Counted from the stretch's first letter, positions 1-8,801 are shown. The stretch: 64,000 nucleotides of DNA from Actinobacillus lignieresii (GCF_900444945.1 NZ_UFRM01000001.1:1002501-1066500); one strand, 5' to 3'. Notes: generated by a model not told the origin, from the letters alone. Numbers and translations are program-made.

Positions 1-1887
1 AAATTAACAGAGTACTCAAACTATTGCGGTATGAGTAGAAACTGGTGTGTAGCAGCTCCTGGAGATTTACATGTCTTAAATGCCGTTCCAGATAAAGCAC
101 TAAAAGCACAATATGGTTTATCCGAAAGTCAAGGTACTTCTCTCTCTGCCCCCGTAGTAACAGGCTCCTTAGCTATTCTAAAAGAACGCTTTGGCTATCT
201 GACTCCAACCCAAATTCGTGACACGTTACTAACCACTGCAACTGATCTCGGTAAAAAAGGGATCGATGAAAAATATGGTTGGGGGCTCATTAATATCGCT
301 AAAGCAATTAACGGCCCAAGCCAATTTTTAAATGATGAAGCGGTTAATGTGACACAAGATGATCGCTGGAAAAATGATTTCTCCAGTAAATTTAAATTTA
401 CCAAGCAAGGTGAAAAATCATTAGATTTAGCCGGTAAAAATAATATTGCCCGAATTGATGTTGAACAAGGCAGACTCAACTTAAGCGGAATTACTCAATC
501 CAAACAAGTGAAAAATAATGCTCATTTAGGCGTAAATCAAACTGAAATTAGGCAAGGTTATATGGCTACTGAAAATAGCCAATTAACCTTATTGGATAGT
601 AATGGTTTAATTGGTAAAGATAAAGCAATCATTCAGCTAAATGGTTCGTTAAAAATTGCTGATAAATTAACGGAAAATAGTAAACAAGGTAGTATTTCAG
701 CTACTGTTGTAAAACTTCATGATAAGGCGAGCTATCAAGGTGGGTTCACAAAACTAATTGATAATAAAAATTTAGCCAATAAAGGCTTAATGCAAGATCT
801 CTATTTTAAACAGTCTGAAATTATTGCGAAAGTCAATTCAAATAAAGCCTTTACTGATCCTAGTGCCAGTGATAATGCCAAGTCTGGACTGAGCCTATTA
901 AATCAACTTAGAACCAGCTCATTTGCATATCGTCAGGGGGTATATAATGACTGGCTACAATCTGCATTAGAGCAAAAGAAATTAGGTCAGCTACATTATG
1001 CGGTTTCTAATCATATTTATGCTGATGCTTTAGCATTATTGCGTCATCAAAATGCAAAACAACTTAGCCATGTTCAGCATAATTTATTTACTGCAGCCTA
1101 TTCACCACAAAAAACGTCAGTTTGGCTTGAGCATAATGGCCAAAAACATTCTAAAGTGGCAATTAAACAGAACTCATCTGCTCTCGGTTTGAGCCATAAG
1201 TTCAATGATAACGCATTATTGAGTGCAACATTAATGCGAAAAAATCATCATATGGACAAAGATTTTGCTCATGCAGACCTAAAACAGACAAGCTTAAATA
1301 TTGGATTACGTTATCCTTTAGCCGATCATTGGTTTAGTGAGTTAGCACTGCAATTTGGGCAGCAGAAATACAACCAACGCCGTTGGTACAAAAAATCTCA
1401 GCTCGGCCAGGCTCAAAACAAAGGGCATCATATGGGGGGAGAAATTCGTGTAGGTTATCAATTTATGCCTCAAACTTGGATAATTGAACCTAGCCTAGGA
1501 GTTCAGTTCATTCAAACGAGAATGAAAGCTCTCAATGAAAAAGGCGAACTTGCAACAAATACCGCAGCTCTTCGCTATAACGATATTAATCTCACACCGA
1601 GTGTGAAATTAAAATACACCGTTAAATTTGAGCAAGGCAGTTTTTCGCCTTATGTTGGTTTGAACTACTTACATCGAGTAAAAGGAAAAGAAAGTAAAAT
1701 TACCAGTCAACTCAATGGCTACCCATTACAAAGCTATGCGACACAAAAACGTAACCATGCTTTAAATCTTGAAGCCGGCATGCAGTTCCAATATAAAAAT
1801 TGGTTCGTTTCTGCGAATGTTGATTATGATCGCATAAAATCAACGAATGCTTTTGGTTGGAAAACCAATATCGGCTTAACTTTCTAA
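1..1887 (+). CDS. aasP: Subtilisin-like serine protease autotransporter, 3' part (AasP/Ssa1/NalP type)
   Basis: The gene is cut by the window edge: the frame is open from base 1, so the first ATG seen (31) is internal. Near the start, GTSLSAP carries the S8-family catalytic serine (codon at 139-141); the Asp and His of the triad lie upstream, outside the window. A middle stretch of about 250 residues resembles a passenger stalk. The last ~270 residues alternate polar and aromatic residues in beta-strand fashion and end in Phe (NIGLTF), as expected of an autotransporter barrel inserted by Bam. Known relatives (AasP of A. pleuropneumoniae, Ssa1 of Mannheimia, NalP of Neisseria) are surface proteases that release other surface proteins or themselves. 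The family call is strong; the symbol rests on the inferred species. A hairpin terminator follows. Confidence 0.85.
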   Translation, partial: KLTEYSNYCGMSRNWCVAAPGDLHVLNAVPDKALKAQYGLSESQGTSLSAPVVTGSLAILKERFGYLTPTQIRDTLLTTATDLGKKGIDEKYGWGLINIAKAINGPSQFLNDEAVNVTQDDRWKNDFSSKFKFTKQGEKSLDLAGKNNIARIDVEQGRLNLSGITQSKQVKNNAHLGVNQTEIRQGYMATENSQLTLLDSNGLIGKDKAIIQLNGSLKIADKLTENSKQGSISATVVKLHDKASYQGGFTKLIDNKNLANKGLMQDLYFKQSEIIAKVNSNKAFTDPSASDNAKSGLSLLNQLRTSSFAYRQGVYNDWLQSALEQKKLGQLHYAVSNHIYADALALLRHQNAKQLSHVQHNLFTAAYSPQKTSVWLEHNGQKHSKVAIKQNSSALGLSHKFNDNALLSATLMRKNHHMDKDFAHADLKQTSLNIGLRYPLADHWFSELALQFGQQKYNQRRWYKKSQLGQAQNKGHHMGGEIRVGYQFMPQTWIIEPSLGVQFIQTRMKALNEKGELATNTAALRYNDINLTPSVKLKYTVKFEQGSFSPYVGLNYLHRVKGKESKITSQLNGYPLQSYATQKRNHALNLEAGMQFQYKNWFVSANVDYDRIKSTNAFGWKTNIGLTF

Positions 1888-1910
1888 CTAATTATTCCAA
1901 ACCTAAAAGT

Positions 1911-1945
1911 GGCACAGGCTTGCTTTGCTTGTGCCTATATCCTTT
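1911..1945 (+). terminator. Rho-independent terminator of the autotransporter gene
   Basis: GGCACAGGC and GCTTGTGCC form a nine-pair stem with one wobble, followed by a short T-rich tract. It lies 24 bases after the stop codon. Confidence 0.7.
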
Positions 1946-1981
1946 TAACTCTAATTATAGTATTTACATTCAAACAATCTT

Positions 1982-2851
1982 ATGAAGAAGTTCTTTCATT
2001 TCCCCAAATTTAGTGAAACATTTCCAAATGAAAAAAGACCATCTAAGCTACTAAGAGAATATTTTCGTTATAGCTTCCGTAAGGTATGGTGTTCAACCCA
2101 ATGTATTCAATTGACAAATTACTTAAACAATTCGCCTTTATGGGCAAAATTATTTAATCAAAACTTATATCGGGTTAATACACTTTTAGATACTTACTGT
2201 GATAAAACTTTTAATAAAAAACAAAGATTAAAAGCTATCAAAGAAAACTTTACACGTTTTGAAAATTTATTCAGAATAAATTTTTGCAATCAGCTTGTAA
2301 CACAGCAAGAGGTTTGTATTGCCAAATTAAGTGATGAACTGAATTTATATCTTAGCATTAATCAAATCGATCCCCTAGAAGGTTTCTTTTCATTAAATAT
2401 TAGAAATAATCAAAAAGAGCATATCTACGATGCTTCTTTTACCTTATTAGAGGCAAATAAAATTCTAATTTCCTCAATACAAGGACCTAACAGTAAATCT
2501 GCACAGGATCTTATAAAATCAGCTACTAAACAACTATATGGTATTCGCCCTATGTTTATGCTAATTTATATATTTAAATTAATTGCTGCGAAATTTAATT
2601 TAGAATTACTCGGAATCCCTCATAAAAAACAAGCAAAATACCGTTGGAATGACCATTCCAGATTATTATTCAATTACGATATTTTTTGGCAAGAGAATAA
2701 TGCTATTCTTATAAAAAATGATTATTGGTTATTGAATAATAATATTGAGAGAAAACCACTAAATATCATACCGAGCAAAAAACGTTCTATGTATAAGAAA
2801 CGTTACCAATTGCTCGATGATATTAAAGAAAAAATAAATTTAATATTTTAA
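1982..2851 (+). CDS. VirK/YbjX family protein (DUF535)
   Basis: A 289-residue basic protein with no signal peptide. The overall pattern fits DUF535 (VirK/YbjX): a mid-protein FRINFCNQL, then DPLEGFFSLNIRN, then LYGIRPMFMLIYIF, and a C-terminal KKRSMYKKRYQLLDDI, which resembles the family's closing KRSMYRRRYEML-type signature. Relatives in enteric bacteria are linked to envelope stress and virulence, but no biochemical activity is established, so none is assigned. The gene is visibly richer in A and T than the core genes to its right, and no obvious Shine-Dalgarno sequence precedes the ATG. Lateral acquisition is possible, but base composition is the only hint. Confidence 0.75.
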   Translation: MKKFFHFPKFSETFPNEKRPSKLLREYFRYSFRKVWCSTQCIQLTNYLNNSPLWAKLFNQNLYRVNTLLDTYCDKTFNKKQRLKAIKENFTRFENLFRINFCNQLVTQQEVCIAKLSDELNLYLSINQIDPLEGFFSLNIRNNQKEHIYDASFTLLEANKILISSIQGPNSKSAQDLIKSATKQLYGIRPMFMLIYIFKLIAAKFNLELLGIPHKKQAKYRWNDHSRLLFNYDIFWQENNAILIKNDYWLLNNNIERKPLNIIPSKKRSMYKKRYQLLDDIKEKINLIF

Positions 2852-2895
2852 TTAATATAAACATAATAATCTAGACAAATTTATTTCTCTTACAT

Positions 2896-2927
2896 AAAAG
2901 ACCGATCTTTTATTAGATTGGTCTTTT
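2896..2927. terminator. Bidirectional terminator between the DUF535 gene and ung
   Basis: AAAAGACCGATC pairs with GATTGGTCTTTT (one G-T wobble) around an eight-base loop. There are A-runs on the left and T-runs on the right, so it can end both convergent transcripts. Confidence 0.8.
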
Positions 2928-2952
2928 ACGTAAATATTATGCAATACTGTTA

Positions 2953-3630
2953 TTAATAATCTATTTCTAGCCGTAATTGCCAATTAATCGGAGCTATTCC
3001 TTTCGAAAGCAAATATCTATTGGTTTTTGAAAAATGCCTACATCCAAAAAATCCACGATAAGCAGAAAGTGGCGATGGATGAGGACAAGTCAGAACCAAG
3101 TGACGGTTACGGTCAATAAACTGCCCTTTTCTCTGAGCATGGCTTCCCCAAAGCAAGAAAACTAAATTTTCACGGTAGGTATTTAACTGTGCGATCACTT
3201 TATCGGTAAAAATTTCCCAACCAATTTGAGCATGAGAGTTAGCTCTGCTTTGTTCAACTGTCAATACCGTATTCAACATAAACACGCCTTGTTTTGCCCA
3301 ATCAACTAGATAACCATGTTGAGGAATTTGAAATCCTTCAATATCATCAGATAGTTCTTTATACATATTAAGCAAAGAAGGAGGAGGAACAATCGGCGGT
3401 TTTACTGAAAAAGCCAAACCATGTGCTTGATTCGGCCCATGGTAAGGATCTTGCCCAAGAATGACTACTTTCACCTCGCTAAATTCAGTCAAAGCAAAAG
3501 CACTAAATACCTCATTTTGCGGCGGGTAAATGACCTTACCAGCTAACCGTTCATTATGCACATATTGCAAAATATGCTGAAAATAACTTTTTTGTTTTTC
3601 TTCGCCTAAAGCTTCTGTCCAAGTTTTCAT
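2953..3630 (-). CDS. ung: Uracil-DNA glycosylase
   Basis: A 225-residue family-1 UDG, close to the usual length. It removes uracil from DNA, the first step of base excision repair. Visible motifs are GQDPYHGP (water-activating Asp loop), the [13 protein letters not shown] segment with the uracil-binding Asn replaced in the local pattern by Ser-His as in Pasteurellaceae enzymes, and [17 protein letters not shown] (the catalytic His and minor-groove intercalation loop). It is a single-gene unit convergent with the DUF535 gene, and its start lies 173 bases from divergent grcA. Another base-excision enzyme, nfo, lies 3 kb away but is not in the same operon. Confidence 0.97.
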   Translation of the reverse strand: MKTWTEALGEEKQKSYFQHILQYVHNERLAGKVIYPPQNEVFSAFALTEFSEVKVVILGQDPYHGPNQAHGLAFSVKPPIVPPPSLLNMYKELSDDIEGFQIPQHGYLVDWAKQGVFMLNTVLTVEQSRANSHAQIGWEIFTDKVIAQLNTYRENLVFLLWGSHAQRKGQFIDRNRHLVLTCPHPSPLSAYRGFFGCRHFSKTNRYLLSKGIAPINWQLRLEIDY

Positions 3631-3803
3631 AACAACACCCCAAATGACTACTTTTTAATCAGTTAATATATTTATCTTCAAATTTGGTTAAATTTTTATC
3701 GCTTTTTATCTCAAAAAGGGTAAAATGGCTTCAAATAAATTTGAATATTTAAAATTTTTTTGTAATTTTCACTTTAACTGCTATTTTATTAGGAGAAATT
3801 AAA

Positions 3804-4187
3804 ATGATCAAAGGTGTACAAATCACTGAGTCAGCAAACAGCAACTTATTGAATTCATTCTGGTTATTAGATGAAGCTAAAAACGAAGCTCGCTGCCTAG
3901 CTGCTAAAGCAGGTTACCAAGAAGATCAAATTGTTGCAATCAGTGACTTAGGTCAAATTGCATATCGTGAAGTACCGGTTAATGTTGCACCAACTATTAA
4001 AGTTGAAGGTGGTCAGCACTTAAACGTAAATGTTTTACGCCGTGAAACATTGGAAGATGCAATCAAAAACCCAGAGAAATATCCTCAATTAACTATCCGT
4101 GTTTCTGGCTATGCAGTTCGTTTTAACTCATTGACCCCAGAGCAACAACGTGACGTAATCACTCGTACTTTCACAGAAAGTTTATAA
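3804..4187 (+). CDS. grcA: Autonomous glycyl radical cofactor (YfiD/GrcA)
   Basis: A 127-residue protein matching the C-terminal glycyl-radical domain of pyruvate formate-lyase. The signature [12 protein letters not shown] near residues 101-112 contains the glycine that carries the radical. GrcA replaces the damaged radical domain of PflB after oxygen exposure, restoring anaerobic pyruvate cleavage. A good Shine-Dalgarno (AGGAGA) sits just before the ATG, and codon usage looks like that of a highly expressed gene. The 173-base upstream region is very AT-rich. FNR/ArcA control is known for E. coli yfiD, but I could not identify a convincing FNR box here. A strong terminator follows. Confidence 0.97.
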   Translation: MIKGVQITESANSNLLNSFWLLDEAKNEARCLAAKAGYQEDQIVAISDLGQIAYREVPVNVAPTIKVEGGQHLNVNVLRRETLEDAIKNPEKYPQLTIRVSGYAVRFNSLTPEQQRDVITRTFTESL

Positions 4188-4211
4188 TAACAGCTTTCTG
4201 TTCATTTTCTT

Positions 4212-4238
4212 AAAAAAGCACCTTCGGGTGTTTTTTTA
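4212..4238 (+). terminator. Terminator of grcA
   Basis: GCACC-TTCG-GGTGT hairpin with a TTCG tetraloop, an A-run before it and seven T after it. Confidence 0.9.
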
Positions 4239-4346
4239 TTGCTTCTGTTTTACAAATTCTCTCCTAAATTCCACCGCTTGCTAAATACGCCTCCCAAAAC
4301 GGAATTAACATACTGGATATTTTTACAAAAAATAGTAAAAACAGGA

Positions 4347-4374
4347 TTGACACTGTTTTTTTAATCAGTAAAAT
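4347..4374 (+). promoter_or_regulatory. Sigma-70 promoter of the UmuD-like gene
   Basis: A perfect -35 hexamer TTGACA (4347-4352) and a -10 TAAAAT (4369-4374) are separated by 16 bases. The whole spacer is occupied by a LexA-type palindrome, so repressor binding would block RNA polymerase directly. Confidence 0.75.
4353..4368 (+). promoter_or_regulatory. LexA (SOS) box 1
   Basis: CTGTTTTTTTAATCAG fits the CTG-N10-CAG gammaproteobacterial LexA operator. The flanking bases (CA before, TA after) extend the match to the ACTGT...CAGTA form. It exactly fills the -35/-10 spacer. Confidence 0.75.
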
Positions 4375-4377
4375 CAC

Positions 4378-4393
4378 CTGTATAAACACACAG
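4378..4393 (+). promoter_or_regulatory. LexA (SOS) box 2
   Basis: CTGTATAAACACACAG is CTG-N10-CAG with an alternating T/A core close to the LexA consensus. It lies just after the -10 hexamer, near the expected transcription start and 18 bases before the ATG. The two boxes are 25 bases apart, start to start. Confidence 0.8.
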
Positions 4394-4411
4394 TTTTAGA
4401 GGATGTAAAAA

Positions 4412-4867
4412 ATGGCTTCAATTCGACCGCTTACCCGTGAGTTACCATATCAACCGTTACCGATGTACCGAGATATGAATAGTGAACGTTCAATCAAATT
4501 AGATCTGAATTCACTTTGTATTAAACGTCCGACCGAAACTTTTTTCATTCAAGTGAAAAACCCGAATTTAATCGCTTGGGGAATCGAGTTGGACGATTTA
4601 CTTATCGTTGAGCAATCCGAACAATATTTAGTTAATGATCTGATTGTGATTGAGAAAAATGGAGAATATAAGTTTTATCAATTTTTTAACGAAATTGAGA
4701 ATAGCGTAGGAACTCGAGAAATCATTCTTTTCTCACTGGATGTCAGAGAACCTAATTTACGCATTACCGACTGGCAGGAAATTGAGATTGCAGGCGTGAT
4801 CACGAATGTAGTACACCAAATGCGCCATAAATCCGCACAAACGGCAGCAAGAAAATATGCGGCATAG
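4412..4867 (+). CDS. SOS-regulated UmuD/ImpA-like protein without the Ser-Lys protease dyad
   Basis: A 151-residue protein that aligns through its length with the C-terminal S24 domain of UmuD. Matching blocks are DLNSLCIKRPTETFFI against DLNQLLIQHPSATYFV, IELDDLLIV against ISDGDLLIV, and IAGVITNVVHQMR against VFGVVIHVVKAMR. At the catalytic serine position (SGDSM in UmuD) it has NPN, so Asn52 replaces Ser. At the catalytic lysine position it has Tyr89. The Cys-Gly self-cleavage site is absent (Leu16-Pro17 there). It is therefore predicted to be a non-cleaving, non-cleavable UmuD-like partner protein. Two LexA boxes and a clear promoter precede it, and AGAGG lies nine bases before the ATG. 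There is no umuC alongside; the next gene is convergent nlpC. A role in translesion-polymerase control is inference. Confidence 0.8.
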   Translation: MASIRPLTRELPYQPLPMYRDMNSERSIKLDLNSLCIKRPTETFFIQVKNPNLIAWGIELDDLLIVEQSEQYLVNDLIVIEKNGEYKFYQFFNEIENSVGTREIILFSLDVREPNLRITDWQEIEIAGVITNVVHQMRHKSAQTAARKYAA

Positions 4868-4903
4868 AAAAAAGTCGTCAAATAACCTCTTTGACGACTT
4901 TTC
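4868..4903. terminator. Bidirectional terminator between the UmuD-like gene and the NlpC/P60 gene
   Basis: AAAGTCGTCAAA pairs with TTTGACGACTTT around a seven-base loop, with A-runs and T-runs on the outer flanks. It serves two convergent genes. Confidence 0.85.
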
Positions 4904-4915
4904 ATATAAACGTAA

Positions 4916-5512
4916 TTAGAGAACGCGACGAGATTGCGTATAATTTCTCGCCCAATAACGTTCAGAAAGAGAACTGGTAGTTACTCCTTGGCTGGTACTG
5001 GCATGAACAAATTTACCTGCACCGATATAAACACCGACGTGATTATTGCGGCGGAAAAAAACTAAATCGCCGGGACGTAAATCCGATTTGGAAATAGAAC
5101 GACCTAAATGGCGTTGCTCTGCGGTAGAGCGAGGTAAATCAAGATTAAAAGCACCGCTCATGGTTTTCTGTACGAAAGCCGAACAATCAATACCGCCGCG
5201 ACCCTCACCGCCTAAGCGATAGCGAGTTCCCGCCCATTTACGATAGATGCTGTGGACTTTTTTAGCGGCATTACCGCCGTCGGTGGAAAGTTCTTCACGA
5301 TGAGATACACGGGCTTTCATACCCTGTTTATAAGAAATTTGAGCTTCGATTTGCTCGGCGGTCGCTGCTTTAGCGACGATTTTAATTTGGCTTGGCGTGG
5401 CGGGATGACTACTTAAACTAGCGGAAGCGATTGAAGAATAACTACCGAATATTGCAAACAGTGATGTAATAAATAATGGCTTTAGCCTTGTTAAAGTAGG
5501 GTGTTTTTTCAT
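4916..5512 (-). CDS. NlpC/P60 family peptidoglycan endopeptidase (Spr/MepS-like)
   Basis: A 198-residue exported protein. Residues 1-31 form a signal peptide ending SIASA, with no lipobox cysteine, so unlike E. coli MepS it is not obviously a lipoprotein. The catalytic domain (about 85-198) shows GGIDCSAFVQ with Cys110, NHVGVYIG with His158, and FVHAST with His170. This Cys-His-His arrangement is used by D,L-endopeptidases that cut peptide stems of murein. LRPGDLVFF is the usual strand before the first His. Length and motif order fit the MepS/NlpC group. It is probably a periplasmic space-maker for cell-wall growth; the exact bond cut is inferred from the family. nfo lies 120 bases upstream on the same strand. 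Confidence 0.88.
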   Translation of the reverse strand: MKKHPTLTRLKPLFITSLFAIFGSYSSIASASLSSHPATPSQIKIVAKAATAEQIEAQISYKQGMKARVSHREELSTDGGNAAKKVHSIYRKWAGTRYRLGGEGRGGIDCSAFVQKTMSGAFNLDLPRSTAEQRHLGRSISKSDLRPGDLVFFRRNNHVGVYIGAGKFVHASTSQGVTTSSLSERYWARNYTQSRRVL

Positions 5513-5632
5513 AATAATTTGTCTCGCCAGAACAACTACAGCGGTTGATTCCTATTAAAAATCTTAAAGTTAATAAATTTGGCGACCTATTTTACCTAGG
5601 TCGCAACAATCAAACTTTGGCAGTATAACGGA

Positions 5633-6475
5633 TTATTTTGCTAATGTCCGCAAAAATTTTATTTCGTCTGTCCAAATTTCAGGCTGAATTGTTTCTAAAA
5701 TAAGCGGAATATTGTCAAAGCGGTCGTCTTGCATGATAAATTTGCAAAAATCCGTTCCAATTGTGCCTTCTCTTAATGTGTGATGTCGATCTACTCGGCT
5801 ACCTAACGGCGTTTTTGAACCGTTTAAGTGCATACCTCGTAAATACTGAAAACCGACCGTCCGTTCAAATTCGGAAAATGTTTGTTCGCAAGACTCTAAA
5901 GAACTGATGTCATAACCTGCTGAAAAGAGATGACAAGTATCTAAACAAACACCGACTCGGTTTTTATCCTCTACTTGGTCAATAATTTCGGCTAAATGTT
6001 CAAAACGATAACCGAGATTGGAACCTTGACCGGCAGTATTCTCAATTACCGCAATCACATTAGGCACTTTATCTACCGCAATATTAATCGACTCGGCAAT
6101 TCGGGCTAAACATTCGCTTTCCGAAATTTTATTTAAATGTGCGCCGGGGTGAAAATTCAGTAATTTTAATCCTAACTGATTTGCCCGTTCCATTTCATCG
6201 ATAAAGGCTTCGCGTGATTTGGCTAAATTTTCCGCTTCAGGATTACCTAAATTAATTAAGTAACTGTCGTGCGGTAAAATATGCTCCGGCGAAAATTGAT
6301 GCGCTTTACAAAAACGCTTAAATTTTTCAATCGTATCCGCCTTTAATGCCGGTGCCTTCCATTGACGTTGGTTTTTAGTAAATAATGCAAAAGCATTTGC
6401 GCCGATTTCAACCGCTCTTAATACGGCGTTCTCCACACCGCCCGAAGCACTCACGTGCGCACCAATATATTTCAT
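5633..6475 (-). CDS. nfo: Endonuclease IV (AP endonuclease)
   Basis: A 280-residue TIM-barrel AP endonuclease that cuts abasic sites 5' to the lesion and removes 3' blocking groups in base excision repair. Family signatures seen: [11 protein letters not shown] at the start, [59 protein letters not shown], and the closing LILETIQP. These supply the His, Glu and Asp ligands of the three zinc ions. Length matches E. coli Nfo (285). The start ATG faces the divergent ycdY-like gene 57 bases away. No SoxS-type site was recognised. Confidence 0.97.
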   Translation of the reverse strand: MKYIGAHVSASGGVENAVLRAVEIGANAFALFTKNQRQWKAPALKADTIEKFKRFCKAHQFSPEHILPHDSYLINLGNPEAENLAKSREAFIDEMERANQLGLKLLNFHPGAHLNKISESECLARIAESINIAVDKVPNVIAVIENTAGQGSNLGYRFEHLAEIIDQVEDKNRVGVCLDTCHLFSAGYDISSLESCEQTFSEFERTVGFQYLRGMHLNGSKTPLGSRVDRHHTLREGTIGTDFCKFIMQDDRFDNIPLILETIQPEIWTDEIKFLRTLAK

Positions 6476-6532
6476 CTTCTTATCCTATTCGTGTAAAATG
6501 ACTAACTTCTTAACCTTTATAAATCATTACTT

Positions 6533-7102
6533 ATGAGCGAAACAACCATTAACGATTTCTCACTTCTCTGCCGTTTATTCGGCAATTTATTCTACCGTTC
6601 TCCGACCGATCCGATTCTTGCCGGCACCTTTGCTTGGCTTGCACAAGGCGGTTTACGTCGGCAATGGGCGTTATCCACCGATGCACAAAGCGAATCGGCT
6701 TTAACGGTGTTAGAAAAAAATTCTAACCCTACGCAATTACAAGCAAGCTATCAAGCACTTTTTGCTGAGGATGGAGCTATTGCTACAACAATTTCCGCCT
6801 ATAACATTTCGGTCGAAGACTTTATCAACTTCCGCCGAACACGCGCAATGCCGGAATTAGAAAAGCCTGACCATGTTGCGCTTTTATTACTGACCGCTTC
6901 TTGGATTGAAGATAATTTAGATTCGGATGCCGCACAACAAGCCTTTTTCGAGCAATTTCTATTACCTTGCTCCGCTAAATTTTTAGGTCAAATCGAAGCA
7001 CACGATAACGGATTTTATAAAGCACTCGCACAACTTTGTCGTGATGCGCTCGGCGCAATGGCGGACGAATTGGAAGAATTATCCGAAGCAGAAGTCGAAT
7101 AA
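6533..7102 (+). CDS. ycdY: TorD/DmsD-family chaperone, YcdY-like
   Basis: A 189-residue all-helical protein. FSLLCRLFGNLFYRSPTDP at the N-terminus, HVALLLLTASWIEDN in the middle and AHDNGFYKALAQLCRDALGAM near the end match E. coli YcdY closely and the wider TorD/DmsD group. Such proteins bind and protect molybdoenzymes or, for YcdY, the zinc of the phosphatase-like YcdX; the client here is not visible in the neighbourhood. The acidic tail (EELEELSEAEVE) is also YcdY-like. It is divergent from nfo. Two small hairpins follow before the next gene. Confidence 0.85.
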   Translation: MSETTINDFSLLCRLFGNLFYRSPTDPILAGTFAWLAQGGLRRQWALSTDAQSESALTVLEKNSNPTQLQASYQALFAEDGAIATTISAYNISVEDFINFRRTRAMPELEKPDHVALLLLTASWIEDNLDSDAAQQAFFEQFLLPCSAKFLGQIEAHDNGFYKALAQLCRDALGAMADELEELSEAEVE

Positions 7103-7139
7103 TACTATTGATTTAAGCTCTTTGAGTGATAAACTCAGA

Positions 7140-7158
7140 GCGCTTAATTTTTAAGCGC
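7140..7158 (+). promoter_or_regulatory. Perfect hairpin ahead of the small lipoprotein's ribosome binding site
   Basis: GCGCTTAA-TTT-TTAAGCGC is a perfect eight-pair stem, four bases before AGGAGG. It lacks a T-run, so it is more likely a leader or stabilising hairpin than a terminator. Confidence 0.4.
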
Positions 7159-7172
7159 AATAGGAGGCTAAA

Positions 7173-7559
7173 ATGAAAAAGGCAACATGGACGATCGCAA
7201 TTACGATTTCATTCCTACTTTCCGCTTGTGCCGTCACGCCGCAGCAACAGGCACAGCGCCAAGCTCGGCAAATTAAAGCGCAACAAGATTTATCGGTAGC
7301 GCTTGCCAAACAATGTGATGTGGAAACGGCTGAGATGATGGCGCAATTATATAATCCGCCAATTGCTCAAACCGAGAAAGAAAAAGCCGAGTTTACTCAG
7401 CGTTATCAGAAAAAAGTCAATGATCCGCTGTTTCAGGCTTGTCATAAACTCGCTTGGGAAAACTATAAACACCAAGAAGAGTTAGAACAAATACAGCGTT
7501 ATTACGATTTTGAGCGCACTCGCTTCCATCCTTGGCATTACTGTTATGCCTGTTGGTAA
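7173..7559 (+). CDS. Small lipoprotein of unknown function
   Basis: A 128-residue protein with a clear type II signal: a short basic start, a hydrophobic stretch and lipobox LSAC with the lipidated Cys at residue 19. The mature part is rich in Gln, Ala and charged residues with heptad-like spacing, suggesting helices. It then has two further cysteines before an unusual aromatic tail, HPWHYCYACW. I do not recognise a named family. A strong Shine-Dalgarno (AGGAGG) supports the start, and a bidirectional terminator ends it. Position +2 after Cys is Val, not Asp, so the outer membrane is the likely destination. Confidence 0.75.
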   Translation: MKKATWTIAITISFLLSACAVTPQQQAQRQARQIKAQQDLSVALAKQCDVETAEMMAQLYNPPIAQTEKEKAEFTQRYQKKVNDPLFQACHKLAWENYKHQEELEQIQRYYDFERTRFHPWHYCYACW

Positions 7560-7560
7560 A

Positions 7561-7588
7561 AAAAGCGGACACTTAAGTGTCCGCTTTT
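7561..7588. terminator. Bidirectional terminator between the lipoprotein gene and bcr
   Basis: A 28-base perfect palindrome AAAAGCGGACACTT/AAGTGTCCGCTTTT between convergent genes. Confidence 0.85.
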
Positions 7589-7604
7589 CCGTTTTTACAT
7601 AAAA

Positions 7605-8801
7605 TCAGATCGCTTGTTTCGACTTATTTTTACATAGTAGGTAATAAACTATAGAAGCGGCTATCGTACACATCGCCATAGCATATAGCATAGGGCGTTC
7701 GCTCGTAACGGCAATGTGCGATAACATTGCACCGACTAAAGAAGCGATACCGAAGCGTGCGGTTCCGGCTAAACCGTTTGCCGTTCCCGCCATTTGCGGA
7801 TAACGATCTAAAATCGCTGCAGTCGCATTACTACCGATAGTCGAAAGCATGCCGACATAAAACGGAATACCGATTGCCATCGCCCAAAAACCTAATTTAA
7901 AAATTGCAACGCACGCCAACCAAATACCGGCTAACAATTGAACAAGCAAGCCGATTTTCAACATTTTTTCCGAGCCGACTTTAACCACAATCCGTCCGTT
8001 TAATGCGGTCATAGAAACCATTACAATCATATTCAAACCGAAGAAGTAGCCGAAATACTCTTGCGAAACGCCATAAATACCGATGTAAACCAACGATCCG
8101 GAGGTTAAGAAACAGAACATTCCGGCAAACGTTAAACCGCCGACTAAAACATAACCTAAGGTCGCTTTATCGGATAGCAACGCCCAAAAGTTTTTAAAAA
8201 CAATGCCGAATCTCAGCGGTTGTCGTTTTTCAATCGCTAAGGTTTCCGGAATCTTCCAACTGATAAGTAGCACGCAACTTATGCCCATTAACACCAACGT
8301 ATAAAAAATAGAGTGCCAATGGAAGTATTTCGCAATATAACCGCCTAAAATCGGTGCTAACAACGGCGCAAGCATCGAAATAATCATAATGACCGACATC
8401 ATTTGTGCAAACATATTACGATCAAACAGATCTCGTACTAAGGCTCCCAATACTACCGCCGGCGCCGCCGCACAAAGTCCTTGTATCAGTCGAAGCAAAT
8501 AAAAGTTTTCAATAGTCATGACTTGCGTCAGGAAATAGGCGGCTAAAGCGGAACCTGTTAAACCGAACAAAATAATCGGCTTACGTCCGAAGCTGTCCGC
8601 CGTCGGTCCCCAAAAAAGTTGCCCTACGGCAAAACCGAAGGTAAAAACAGCCAATGTGGTTTGTACTTTTTCCTGTGAAACTTGTAAATCTCTCGCGATA
8701 TCAAGAAACGACGGCAAATACATATCAATCGCTAAAGGCGGTAACATCGCCATCATACCGAGAATAATAAAAAAGCACGGATGCGGTCTTTGTGTTGCCA
8801 T
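7605..8801 (-). CDS. bcr: Bcr/CflA family multidrug efflux MFS transporter
   Basis: A 398-residue inner-membrane protein with about 12 hydrophobic segments, a drug:H+ antiporter of the 12-TM MFS group. AIDMYLPSFLDIARDL in the first helix and loop, QLFWGPTADSFGRKPI (MFS motif A between helices 2 and 3), and LIQGLCAAAPAVVLGALVRDLF in helices 4-5 are hallmarks of the bicyclomycin/chloramphenicol exporters. Its ATG overlaps the TAA stop of rsuA (shared base 8801), so the pair is translationally coupled, as in E. coli and Haemophilus where rsuA-bcr is conserved. The actual substrate cannot be read from sequence. Confidence 0.92.
   Translation of the reverse strand: MATQRPHPCFFIILGMMAMLPPLAIDMYLPSFLDIARDLQVSQEKVQTTLAVFTFGFAVGQLFWGPTADSFGRKPIILFGLTGSALAAYFLTQVMTIENFYLLRLIQGLCAAAPAVVLGALVRDLFDRNMFAQMMSVIMIISMLAPLLAPILGGYIAKYFHWHSIFYTLVLMGISCVLLISWKIPETLAIEKRQPLRFGIVFKNFWALLSDKATLGYVLVGGLTFAGMFCFLTSGSLVYIGIYGVSQEYFGYFFGLNMIVMVSMTALNGRIVVKVGSEKMLKIGLLVQLLAGIWLACVAIFKLGFWAMAIGIPFYVGMLSTIGSNATAAILDRYPQMAGTANGLAGTARFGIASLVGAMLSHIAVTSERPMLYAMAMCTIAASIVYYLLCKNKSKQAI

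Noticed and set aside
3631..3803. FNR box upstream of grcA
   Set aside because: Expected from known control of yfiD, but no TTGAT-N4-ATCAA-like sequence could be found by eye.
5582..5604. GCGACCTA/TAGGTCGC hairpin between nfo and the NlpC/P60 gene
   Set aside because: A good stem but no T-run on the minus strand; kept out as an unproven processing hairpin rather than a terminator.
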